Below are positions 1 to 8,612 of a DNA stretch of 44,895 nt, one piece after another. Each line of letters starts with the position of its first letter. Position 1 is the stretch's first letter. A program made the position numbers and the translations under genes. The stretch comes from a virus. The notes below the pieces were generated by a model, which was not told the origin of the DNA, searched no databases, and was given only the letters and a program-made list of their open reading frames with translations. The stretch is taken from IMG/VR virus record IMGVR_UViG_3300024327_000012, positions 1 to 44,895 of that record. One strand, given 5' to 3'.

Positions 1-1795
1 TTTCTGCTTCATTTAAAGATATTTTTAATTCATTTTCTTTAATTTCTTTAAATGAATCTTCAATTAAGACAGACCAGTTTTTTTCTTCAGTGTTGTTTAG
101 TCTACTTTTTAAGTATAAATAGTCTTCTCGAGAATTATTGTATAGTTCATCATAGATGTTAATGTTTAAAAATTTTGATAACACTGTTCTTCTTGCACTA
201 CTTTTTTCATTAATAAAAGTATTCATCTCTCCTTGCGAAGCAAACGTAGTGTACAAAAAGTCTTCTGAAGTCCCAATTAACTTTTTAAGGGTTTTTTCTG
301 TTTCTCTTCTTTGCTCTTCAGACTCATTTTCAAAACTATTTAAAGAAGTTAACTTTAAATTTGTAGTTGCTGTAGTTATGTCTTTTTTATTTGTTTTTTT
401 GATTGTTTCTCTTTCAATCAAATATTGTTCTGCACCTATTGTAACTTTAGCTTTAGTATTACAAAAACCTTTTCTTATGTTTACAATATCTTGGTTTTTT
501 AAAGAGCCCCTATCAGTCGTGTTAAACAATGTATACATTAAAGTACCGGGTATAGAAGATTTTCCTGCTCGATTATTTCCAAATATACCCACCACGCCAG
601 ACATTTTATCAAAATCAATAAAGTTGTCTTTTCCGTAAGAAAAAGTATTGTCAAAACTTAAATTATTAATAGACCATTTTTGACCAAATACATCCTTAAG
701 ATCTTCAGGAATTTTGTCAAGAGTTTTTTCAAATATCTTATCTAAATTGTTTATTACTTCTTGATCCAAACTTTCATAAAACTCGTTAATTAAAGTTTTC
801 CTATCAAAAGAATTTCGTATATTGTAGCCACTTAACTTTTTATATTCTTCACTGCTACAATGCTTTGTTTCGTCATCTTTTGGCACTACTTGGTATACGA
901 TTTCATGTGCATCCTTTTCAGTTTTAAGATAGTAGTGTAATAATTTTATTTCAGCTTGCGAAATACTTTCACTTGATTTAACTCTGAATCTTACTCTTTT
1001 TTTTACTTTGCTGGCAAATTCTATTGTTTCTTCAACAGATCCTCTCCAGTTTAAAGTTAAAAAAGGATGTGGATTGTTAATTTTAATAAATTTACTTACG
1101 TAATCATTTTTACTATTTATTTCCCAATAAACAAATCCTTTAGATACGTCTTCACCGTAATTTTGTTGGACTGTTGAGCCCGGATATAAAACTCTTTTTT
1201 CCTCATCTAAATATTGTAACTTATGTATATCGCCTAAAAAACCGAAGTCGTAGCCTTTAAAGAAATTTAAATTGACCTCTCCTTCAAGCTCCCAATTAAT
1301 ATCAGTTACAGAGCCAGTTACAGCGCCATGAAAACAAGCAATGTTAATTTCATCTTCTAAAGGCTTTACGTTTTCCCAACCTTTTTCATCAAAACAAGAA
1401 AAAACACACCAATTTATTTGCTGGCCATTTGGTAGATTAAAAAACGGGTATACTCCGCTTTTTTTATAAAGAAAAATGTTTGGATTGTTTAATGCGTTAA
1501 CAATTGGTGTAATTGCATCTTGCCTATCTTCGTTTAAGATTAATCCGTCATGATTACCTAAGATAACGTGAGTAGGGGCTATATCTGCTAAAGAAGTAAA
1601 CCACCAATTTAAAATATCAATAAGTTCTGGAGTAATTCCTTGTGTTTTTGAATGTACAATGTCGCCACCAATAAAAATACAGTCTAAATTTAATTTTTTT
1701 AAGTTATCAAAAACTTCGTTAAAAACCTGAATGTATTCGTTGTGCCGCTTAAGGCTTCTAAAGTGAACATCACTTATATGCGCGCATTTAAACAT
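1..1795 (-). CDS. SbcD/Mre11-SbcC/Rad50 fusion (partial, runs off left edge)
   Basis: A DNA-end-processing nuclease/ATPase, the counterpart of T4 gp47 and gp46, here in one reading frame. The start is the ATG at 1795, overlapping the primase stop as TAATG, and 598 codons are open to the window edge. The N-terminal part carries calcineurin-like phosphoesterase motifs: D9-x-H11, G44-D45, G80-N-H-D83, H156 and G188-D-I-H191 followed by YPGS at 204-207. A linker of about 180 residues leads to a Rad50-type ATPase head with Walker A G406-NNRAGK-S413 and a Q-loop-like region with FASQGEM. The coiled coil, signature motif and Walker B would lie outside the window. I checked the frame at six points between 1795 and 556 and found no stop or shift. 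Motif V has Asp where the classical GHxH has its first His, so metal binding may differ slightly. The likely role is recombination-dependent replication and repair of phage DNA. The family calls are firm; the full length is unknown. Confidence 0.9.
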   Translation of the reverse strand, partial: MFKCAHISDVHFRSLKRHNEYIQVFNEVFDNLKKLNLDCIFIGGDIVHSKTQGITPELIDILNWWFTSLADIAPTHVILGNHDGLILNEDRQDAITPIVNALNNPNIFLYKKSGVYPFFNLPNGQQINWCVFSCFDEKGWENVKPLEDEINIACFHGAVTGSVTDINWELEGEVNLNFFKGYDFGFLGDIHKLQYLDEEKRVLYPGSTVQQNYGEDVSKGFVYWEINSKNDYVSKFIKINNPHPFLTLNWRGSVEETIEFASKVKKRVRFRVKSSESISQAEIKLLHYYLKTEKDAHEIVYQVVPKDDETKHCSSEEYKKLSGYNIRNSFDRKTLINEFYESLDQEVINNLDKIFEKTLDKIPEDLKDVFGQKWSINNLSFDNTFSYGKDNFIDFDKMSGVVGIFGNNRAGKSSIPGTLMYTLFNTTDRGSLKNQDIVNIRKGFCNTKAKVTIGAEQYLIERETIKKTNKKDITTATTNLKLTSLNSFENESEEQRRETEKTLKKLIGTSEDFLYTTFASQGEMNTFINEKSSARRTVLSKFLNINIYDELYNNSREDYLYLKSRLNNTEEKNWSVLIEDSFKEIKENELKISLNEAE

Positions 1796-2769
1796 TATAA
1801 ACTCCGAATTTTAGCTAAAAGCTTGTCATTTTTATTAAATTCTTTGGACAAATTCAATCTTCTTTTAAAATCTTCTGGATGCATATCACCAACATCATCT
1901 GCACCTCTTGTATCAATAATATTAACTGGTATATCATATCGATGTAACAAGCTGGCAATATTTAAACTTTTATTGTAAACATCAGAGTCTAAAGCTAAGT
2001 TAATTGTTGTCTTATGACTAACAATTTTTTGAAATAAAAGCATATCTTCTGTGAGAGAAGAGCCTAATAAACATGTTGCGTTATCATTTGTTTTTATTAA
2101 GTCTAATGGCCCTTCTACAATTGTTAAGGGTAACTTCCAGTTAATGTTAATTTCGTTAAATATTATTTTTTTCTTTGGATAATTTGCATTTTTGTATTTA
2201 AAACTATCTCCGGTTCCTACATCTATTTTTCTTGAAACATAATAATTTAAGTTTCCATTAGCATCATATGAAGGTAAAATCAAATATCTTCTATACTCAG
2301 AGTTTGTTGAAAAGCCTGCTCTTAGCATAAAAAGTTTATGTTTAGTAAATCCTCTGCTAACTGCGTATTTCAACACGGCTTTTGTGTCCGGGCTAAAACT
2401 TTCGATTTGATCAACAAAAAAAACAAAATTAGTCGGCAAAACAACAGGATCGTGCTCTTCTTCTATTAGAAGATTATTTCCAAACAAATCCACAGAATTA
2501 TTATTTAATTTTTTAGTAAACAACTGTTCAGCTATTTTAGTCAGTTTAGAACTAAATTTACTGATGAGGTATGGTATATTTGCACCTTTTTTATCACACG
2601 TCCAGCAATGATAAAGACACTTCTCTAAGTGTACTACCATCTTTTTTTTATGTTTGTTTTCGTGTTTACAAAAAGGGCACCAAATATTTAAATTAACTCC
2701 ATCTTTTGATAAGGTATGGTTTGGGAAATATTTGTCAAAAAAATCTATTCTTTTATGGATTTTGCTCAT
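1795..2769 (-). CDS. DnaG-type DNA primase (zinc finger + TOPRIM)
   Basis: Makes RNA primers at the replication fork. A CHC2-like zinc finger is visible at the N-terminus, with C31-x2-C34 and C55-x2-C58 in a Lys/His-rich context. A TOPRIM fold follows: the catalytic glutamate lies in IVEGPLD (E219), the DxD in ALDSD (D261, D263), and a third acidic patch at D291-D292. At 324 residues it is shorter than bacterial DnaG and closer to phage primases. The helicase-interaction C-terminus is minimal, so the helicase is probably a separate protein outside the window. The start overlaps the resolvase gene by 17 bases, and the stop overlaps the next gene as TAATG, so translation is probably coupled. 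The primase call is confident; whether it matches T4 gp61 or another phage class is not resolved. Confidence 0.9.
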   Translation of the reverse strand: MSKIHKRIDFFDKYFPNHTLSKDGVNLNIWCPFCKHENKHKKKMVVHLEKCLYHCWTCDKKGANIPYLISKFSSKLTKIAEQLFTKKLNNNSVDLFGNNLLIEEEHDPVVLPTNFVFFVDQIESFSPDTKAVLKYAVSRGFTKHKLFMLRAGFSTNSEYRRYLILPSYDANGNLNYYVSRKIDVGTGDSFKYKNANYPKKKIIFNEININWKLPLTIVEGPLDLIKTNDNATCLLGSSLTEDMLLFQKIVSHKTTINLALDSDVYNKSLNIASLLHRYDIPVNIIDTRGADDVGDMHPEDFKRRLNLSKEFNKNDKLLAKIRSL

Positions 2770-3310
2770 TTATTATAATACCAGCTTTACAAATTACATA
2801 TGCGTCTGCCATATCATAACAAAATTTTTCATATTTTACAAGTCCTTTATTTGGTCCTCTACTTATAACTTTAGTAGGCCAAGAATAATTTTCATTTAAA
2901 TCTTTATCTACCCACATCATAACTTGTTCTTTTTTATCAACTGAAGAGTTTTTGTCAATTTTTATTTCTAAAGTTTTACGAGCAGTATTTACATTTATAT
3001 ATTCAGGTATTAAACCAGTATTATTATATACTATATTAGAAACTATACCATTAAACTTTGCTAACTTCATAAGAGTATTAGCTGATGATAAACCTCTTTT
3101 GAAACTCTGTAGTATATCTTCTATATAAATGTAATCTATAAATCCAATATTTACAATATTTTTTAGAAAAAAGTTTTCAAACATTTTAGCTTTCTTAAAA
3201 ATACATTTTTCTTTACTTAAATCAACATAATTTAATTTATCAAGCTTTTTATCTTTAAAAACTGATATTCCTACTATTGAAGTTGATATATCTAATCCTA
3301 TACATAACAT
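2753..3310 (-). CDS. RuvC-like Holliday junction resolvase
   Basis: A 185-residue protein with an RNase H-like resolvase pattern. The first strand GLDISTSIVGISVF carries acidic D7. A hydrophobic strand, IYIEDIL, carries E64. The C-terminal helix YDMADAYVICKA carries D166 and D169. These four acidic positions match the DEDD metal site of RuvC and poxvirus-A22-type nucleases. The likely role is cleavage of branched recombination or replication intermediates before packaging, the job done in T4 by the unrelated gp49. The ATG at 3310 overlaps the stop of the upstream tail gene as TAATG, and its 3' end overlaps the primase by 17 bases. It therefore links the structural and replication blocks on one transcript. 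A more general RNase H-fold nuclease is possible but less likely given its length and motif spacing. Confidence 0.8.
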   Translation of the reverse strand: MLCIGLDISTSIVGISVFKDKKLDKLNYVDLSKEKCIFKKAKMFENFFLKNIVNIGFIDYIYIEDILQSFKRGLSSANTLMKLAKFNGIVSNIVYNNTGLIPEYINVNTARKTLEIKIDKNSSVDKKEQVMMWVDKDLNENYSWPTKVISRGPNKGLVKYEKFCYDMADAYVICKAGIIINEQNP

Positions 3311-6249
3311 TAATAATCCATTTTGAGTCTAAAAAGTATATTATCTTCTAATCTTTTAGGCGCAGGCCTTGAAAGCTTTGCTTTTGCTATAATATTAAAA
3401 TTTTCATCATGTAAATTAATATCAGATACATAAACAAAAGAAGACTCAGAATTTAAAGAGTTTTCGTCTTGTCTTAATTTGATATCATAAGAACTATTAA
3501 AACTTTTATTGTAAAATCCGTTTTTAGCTTGTATATTAATTTCATGAACAAACATATTATAAACAGCATCAAAACTACATTTAAAATCATTTTTACCAAA
3601 ATAGCTAAACTCTGGCCTAAAAAAAGTACATATTCCTTCTTTGTAAAATATATTTCCTACATAATTCCAGTTTGCTATTTTACTTTCACAGTCACTTCTA
3701 TGTATTGAGCCATTACTGTTATCTTTAAATGATAAACTTAAATTTTTAAATAAATTATCTTCTATGAAAAAAGATTCTTTTTCAATTTTTGTATTATAAT
3801 ATTTGTTTGATACATTAAATATTGTTGTAAACATACAATCAAAAGTTTTTTGATAATCTGTATATCCTAAAGGATAATTTATATAATTGACTTCTACTAA
3901 ACTATTATTTATATAAAATCTATCCGTAAAAACTGTTTTTATCTCATAACTTAAAGAATTTATGTCTTTAAAATAATTTCTTATAACAGGACTTATGTCT
4001 AAGTTTAAATTACTATTTTCATTTAGCTCGTCATGTAAATCAACTATTTCTTCATTACAAGAGGTTAAATCATAAGAATAATTAGTTGTATCGTATTCAA
4101 AATTTGTGTCATGAAAAAGACAATTTGAGAAATTATAAAATTTATCTTTTGTTAAAGAGAAATCATATGATAAATTTTCAGCTATATTTAAACTTAATGT
4201 ATTAGATTGATTGCTATTTAAGCTATACTGTTCATATTGTGTGTTATTTAAACATAGAGGGTAGAAAAATTCTTCTTTGTTTCCTTTAAATAAGTTTTCT
4301 ATGGAAATATTGTGCACAATAAAATTATCATAAAAGTATTTTTCTTGTGGATATATAGTTGTTAAAAATTCGTTAATAATATTAAAATCTACCTTAAGTT
4401 TACCATCATCATTAGGTAAAATTAGTAGATTATTATAAATTAAATTTCCGTTAGATTGTGTAGAAGTATCAATTAAATCATGATAAATGTTATTAAACAT
4501 AATGCCTTTTTTCATTTTGTTAAAAACATCTGTAAAGCTGGAAATAGATAAATTATTAATATGTAAATAGTTGTTTTCTATAAAGTTTATTTGATTATGA
4601 CCATCAACTACCACGTTAGGCTTTGTATAATTTACAAAATCAATCAAATAATTCTCAGTAGAAATTTCTAAGCCACCACAGCTATTAGCAAAGTAAGGGT
4701 TATATATACATGAAAAATGCATATTACTAATGCTATTTACATTAAGATTGAATAATGATTTTTTACTTACGTAACTATTTATATTAAATACTGGAACGTA
4801 AAACTCTAAACTATAAATTTCCTTTTCTTTTGATAAACTCTTGACTGTATTGTAAGAATTTTCTTTTATTTTATCTTTTTTTAAAGATTTAGAATATATT
4901 CTTATGTTGTGAATCTCTCCTTCAAAAGATTCACATTTTTCTTGAATTTTATTTAATATGTTAATATCTAAAAAAGAATCAATGTTATCAATTAATTTTG
5001 ATCCATCATCCTCCCATGAAAAATTTTTTCCATAATCGATATCTTTTTTAATATAAGGTCCGCCGCTTAGACTTGTTTCATCTTTTCTACTTCCGAACAA
5101 ATAATAAAAAACGTCATTGTAATCTAATGTATATAGATTGTCATCTTCCTTATAGTTAATCTTATTACCTAAGCAAATATAAGAATTAAATAGATTATTT
5201 TGGTGTTTATTAAAATTCAAATCTTTTATTGAAAAAATTACATCTTCATCTATAAAGCACTCCAGAGATCTTAAATCTTGATTATTGTTTAATTCTCTGT
5301 TTTTACTTAATACAATACTTAAGTTATACCAATGATTTTCGTTTATAGTCAAACCTTGTGTAACGTATACACTTTCTTGGCTTATATAGATTTCTTGATT
5401 GCTGTCAAAATCAATTGAAAAATCATTTATTATATCATGAAAGTTTTTTCTTGTATTACTACCTGCTACAATACATATTTTATACTTGTTTATTAAATCA
5501 TTATTTCTAACTACATATACATTTAAAAAATCAGGAATGTGTAAAACACACTGAGGATGTATTCCTAAAAAATCTTTTTTGTTTCTTAGATTAAAACTAA
5601 AACTAATAGTTGAATCTTTTTGCAGAAAGTCATATTGATTGCTATTGTTATTTACTAAATTGGGCCAAATAATTGCATTTGAATGTTTTAAGTTTAAGTC
5701 ATCAGACAGAGAAAAAAAGTTAATACTGTTATAATTACAGTAACCTTTATTTAAATCTTTATAATAATCTAAACTGTAATTATAACTATAGTTGTCGTAC
5801 AGTGATTTTTTAACAACATCTATTTTATTTTTCTCTCTGCAGTCTATTAAAAATTTTTGATTATTTTTTTCAATTTTAGTATAATTTTTAAAATTATATT
5901 GCTTTATACTGTCATTTAAAACTTCTTCGTCTTGCAAAGGATCTTTTATATGATCAAAATAATTTTTTTCTTGATCATCTTCTATGTAAGAAAAGTTATT
6001 TTGATTTGAAACTTTATTGAAAAAGTCAACAATACTATTTCTTTTTATTACTTTCAGAGTATCTTCATCACTAATATTTAATTCTTCAAAAGTAAAATTG
6101 TTAAAATTGTTATTATTAATTAATGATTTCGAATCTATTTTTTGATCAACAACATAAGAAGAAACATCAGAATTAATATACTCTATTTTAGACTTGTTTT
6201 TTATTTTATTAACAATAAAATTTTTATGATCGAGAGGTATAAAAGACAT
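3310..6249 (-). CDS. Large tail-associated protein with LamG-like domain
   Basis: A 979-residue protein, Asn/Tyr/Ser-rich, with no signal peptide or membrane segment. Residues about 195-465 look like a LamG/concanavalin-type beta-sandwich: a strand ISFSFNL near 215, the pattern HWYNLSIVLS near 306, CFIDEDVIFSI near 331, and the closing motif EGEIHNIRIYSKSLKKD near 443. LamG domains often bind carbohydrate, so a host-surface or fibre role is plausible. The last 80 or so residues form a module shared with the next upstream gene (6258-7814), ending in SRPAP...LFRLKMDY. It is the last gene of the structural cassette. Its stop overlaps the resolvase start, and its start lies 8 bases after the previous stop. 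Function beyond virion structure is not known. Confidence 0.7.
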   Translation of the reverse strand: MSFIPLDHKNFIVNKIKNKSKIEYINSDVSSYVVDQKIDSKSLINNNNFNNFTFEELNISDEDTLKVIKRNSIVDFFNKVSNQNNFSYIEDDQEKNYFDHIKDPLQDEEVLNDSIKQYNFKNYTKIEKNNQKFLIDCREKNKIDVVKKSLYDNYSYNYSLDYYKDLNKGYCNYNSINFFSLSDDLNLKHSNAIIWPNLVNNNSNQYDFLQKDSTISFSFNLRNKKDFLGIHPQCVLHIPDFLNVYVVRNNDLINKYKICIVAGSNTRKNFHDIINDFSIDFDSNQEIYISQESVYVTQGLTINENHWYNLSIVLSKNRELNNNQDLRSLECFIDEDVIFSIKDLNFNKHQNNLFNSYICLGNKINYKEDDNLYTLDYNDVFYYLFGSRKDETSLSGGPYIKKDIDYGKNFSWEDDGSKLIDNIDSFLDINILNKIQEKCESFEGEIHNIRIYSKSLKKDKIKENSYNTVKSLSKEKEIYSLEFYVPVFNINSYVSKKSLFNLNVNSISNMHFSCIYNPYFANSCGGLEISTENYLIDFVNYTKPNVVVDGHNQINFIENNYLHINNLSISSFTDVFNKMKKGIMFNNIYHDLIDTSTQSNGNLIYNNLLILPNDDGKLKVDFNIINEFLTTIYPQEKYFYDNFIVHNISIENLFKGNKEEFFYPLCLNNTQYEQYSLNSNQSNTLSLNIAENLSYDFSLTKDKFYNFSNCLFHDTNFEYDTTNYSYDLTSCNEEIVDLHDELNENSNLNLDISPVIRNYFKDINSLSYEIKTVFTDRFYINNSLVEVNYINYPLGYTDYQKTFDCMFTTIFNVSNKYYNTKIEKESFFIEDNLFKNLSLSFKDNSNGSIHRSDCESKIANWNYVGNIFYKEGICTFFRPEFSYFGKNDFKCSFDAVYNMFVHEINIQAKNGFYNKSFNSSYDIKLRQDENSLNSESSFVYVSDINLHDENFNIIAKAKLSRPAPKRLEDNILFRLKMDY

Positions 6250-6257
6250 GTTTTTTC

Positions 6258-7814
6258 TTAATAATCAAGTCTTATTCTGATAGAGAGATCAGTTGATGGA
6301 TTTTTTTCTATAGGTCTTGAAGTTTTAGCAACAGCAAGCAAAAAACCTTCTGCATCATATAATCCAATTGTTGTAACGTACGTAAAAGTTCTATTGTCTG
6401 TGGTTTTAGCAATTATTCTACTGTCTGAATCTGTATAAGTTGGATTAGTAGAATAGTTAAACTGATTGTGTGATGCTCTACAAAATATTAATGAAGAATT
6501 AATTATAGTTTCATTTCTAAATGTAATTGCTGATCTTTGGCCTCTATCAAACCTTGTTGTACATATATGATCAATTACATCATCAATAGTTCCTTTTGTC
6601 CATAAGCTAGGATATAAACTCCCCTCATGAATAGATGTTCCGTCTATTTCAAGTATACTTGCGTCTGTATAGAAATTTTGATTTGCGACACTATACTCAG
6701 TTAAAAGACCATGAGTTAAATCATTCTCAGAAGGCTGAATATCAGTTACTTCAAGAGTTCCATGTTCATGATACAATACTACACCATCAGCAGTAAAGTT
6801 AAGTGTATTATAAGTACCTTCTCTATCTGTAGTATATACTGGGTAATAAAAATTATCACCTTGAGCATCTTCAATTCCTGAATACCAAAAAGGTCCGTCT
6901 AATTCATTTGTTGAATCACCTTGTCTAGTAGTTGTAATTAACCCTCTAATTATTTGTTGCGGGTTGAAAGCTCTTTCAACATCTAATACTATAATTCCAC
7001 TGTCATAAAATATTAATCCAACATAGTTGTTCGAAGCATCTGATAATGTTGAAACTTCACCTGCAACAGGACTAATCCCAAGACCTGTTGCAACTAATCG
7101 ATCATCATAGATTACTGTGTTTGCAGCTGCTGGATTAACATCATTTGCAAGAACCTCATCGTTAATATTTGATATTGCTAAACCTCCTCCAGAAATTAAA
7201 GTTGATGCATTTTTTCTAATTCTTAGACCAAAAGACCCTTTATAGATATTGTCCCTTGTAAAAAGCCTTTTAAAACAAATAAAAATGGCACCTCTAATTT
7301 TTTTACTATAAGTTCCAGGATTAGCAGAAATCTCAGTAGCATCAGCTTCTTCTACAGTCGCAGAATGAGGTGTAAAAAAAGATTTACTAGAATCACCTAA
7401 TAAATTTTGTGCAAACTGCTTGTAAATGTGAATTTTTTCTCTAAGCATCGTTGCTGATGGAATACTTGTAGTATTAATTTTTCCGTCATTAAGCGGTAAA
7501 TTTAATGTGTTAACCACAACAGAGTTGTTATCTAAATCAAACTCGCCCAAAGAACCAACAGATATATCAAATAAAGAATTTGCTGTGCCTAGAGAAAAGT
7601 CTTGATCATAAACTGTTTGAAATAAAGAGCTACTAATACTTTGTGTACTATCAATATTTCCGCTAGTAAAAACTTCATAAGATTTTCTAGTATTTGTATT
7701 TACACTCGCAATATCAGTCTGAACAATATCAACAAGCTGTTGTACTGATGTTTTTTCTGTGCTAATATTACTTGGATTTATAGAAACGTATGATCCTGTT
7801 AAGTCTACTGCCAT
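6258..7814 (-). CDS. Tail/baseplate structural protein with shared C-terminal module
   Basis: A 518-residue protein beginning MAVDLTGSYVSINPSN. A central region has the pattern IFICFKRLFTRDNIYKGSFGLRIRKN, and an Asn/aromatic stretch, FCRASHNQFNYSTNPTY, lies near residue 445. The C-terminus reads TTIGLYDAEGFLLAVAKTSRP followed by IRIRLDY. From memory, this C-terminal type recurs in predicted structural proteins of large phages, but I cannot search for it here. It is less Asn-rich and more regular than its giant neighbours. It sits 15 bases after the 251-residue gene and 8 bases before the LamG gene, so it belongs to the same late operon. A virion role is inferred from context. No enzymatic motif is visible. 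Confidence 0.65.
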   Translation of the reverse strand: MAVDLTGSYVSINPSNISTEKTSVQQLVDIVQTDIASVNTNTRKSYEVFTSGNIDSTQSISSSLFQTVYDQDFSLGTANSLFDISVGSLGEFDLDNNSVVVNTLNLPLNDGKINTTSIPSATMLREKIHIYKQFAQNLLGDSSKSFFTPHSATVEEADATEISANPGTYSKKIRGAIFICFKRLFTRDNIYKGSFGLRIRKNASTLISGGGLAISNINDEVLANDVNPAAANTVIYDDRLVATGLGISPVAGEVSTLSDASNNYVGLIFYDSGIIVLDVERAFNPQQIIRGLITTTRQGDSTNELDGPFWYSGIEDAQGDNFYYPVYTTDREGTYNTLNFTADGVVLYHEHGTLEVTDIQPSENDLTHGLLTEYSVANQNFYTDASILEIDGTSIHEGSLYPSLWTKGTIDDVIDHICTTRFDRGQRSAITFRNETIINSSLIFCRASHNQFNYSTNPTYTDSDSRIIAKTTDNRTFTYVTTIGLYDAEGFLLAVAKTSRPIEKNPSTDLSIRIRLDY

Positions 7815-7829
7815 TTTATAATCTTTCTT

Positions 7830-8585
7830 TTAAGCTTGTCTTGTTATTGAAACAGGAATTATTAAAGATGCACCTGAAGATGATCCTATTACCTGAACTG
7901 AAGTGTTTATTACACTGCTATTTGATAGAGATGAATATTTTGTAAAATCTGAAGCACTAACTATTCCATTTGAATTAATGGTAAATGAAGCTGTTATTTG
8001 ATTTGCCCATTCGCCACTTGAAACTGTTGACGTGGGAATAGAATAAGTTGCAATATTATTTAAGTCTGAATCTAAAGGTGTGTTATTAACGATGCTTAAT
8101 AAGTCACTATGCAATTTAACATAAATTCTATTATCAGTAATGTTTTCATTTAAAATTTGAGCACCTTCAAGGCTAGGTACATTATTTCTAATTTCGATAG
8201 TGTATTGAATTGAAGTAGAATCATTGTCGTTTATTCTTGTATCGAATAAAGATATGTTGCTATTTACGTTACCTGTAGTGTCTACTCTTTTTAGAGTCGG
8301 AATATTTTCTAAACTTGTAAGTGAATTTGTAAAAGTAATAAGTGGGTGCTTTATCGCAATATTTTCATTTGGGTTTGCTTCAAAGATTGGTGTGTTTTTT
8401 TCAATTTTTTCTTTTCCAATTGGAAGACCATATCTTGATATAATTGAATAATCAACTTCGTCGTCGCCAAAACTAAACGATGTAATATTAAATGAACCAT
8501 CATTTTTTGCTAGTAACTCTCGACCTCTTTCTGTTAAAACGGCGTCAATTATTATATTGTTTGTTGCATGATTTAAAAAGCCCAT
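7830..8585 (-). CDS. Tail structural protein with ID-LTE-GR N-terminal motif
   Basis: A 251-residue protein. Its N-terminus has the pattern IIIDAVLTERGRELLAKND followed by SFSFGDDEVDY. This resembles the start of the 366-residue protein at 18607-19707 (FDFVITENGRSQIQNND then SLSDFSTVY), suggesting a common docking element. The rest is Ser/Thr/Asn-rich and predicted beta-structure by eye, with no membrane segment. The start is ATG preceded by AAAGGA. From memory this N-terminal type occurs in phage structural proteins. The precise role (tail tube accessory, baseplate or fibre connector) cannot be decided. Confidence 0.6.
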   Translation of the reverse strand: MGFLNHATNNIIIDAVLTERGRELLAKNDGSFNITSFSFGDDEVDYSIISRYGLPIGKEKIEKNTPIFEANPNENIAIKHPLITFTNSLTSLENIPTLKRVDTTGNVNSNISLFDTRINDNDSTSIQYTIEIRNNVPSLEGAQILNENITDNRIYVKLHSDLLSIVNNTPLDSDLNNIATYSIPTSTVSSGEWANQITASFTINSNGIVSASDFTKYSSLSNSSVINTSVQVIGSSSGASLIIPVSITRQA

Positions 8586-8612
8586 CTAAAACGTCCTTTC
8601 TTGAACTAATAA

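Noticed and set aside
156-638. Plus-strand open frame of 160 codons with hydrophobic residues
   Set aside because: It lies opposite the Walker A region of the SbcDC fusion, whose motifs are unmistakable. Its hydrophobic look comes from reading AT-rich sequence backwards.
3906-3913. Exact TATAAATA (minus strand) inside the LamG gene as a late promoter
   Set aside because: It lies deep inside a coding region, and exact matches are expected by chance several times per window at this base composition.
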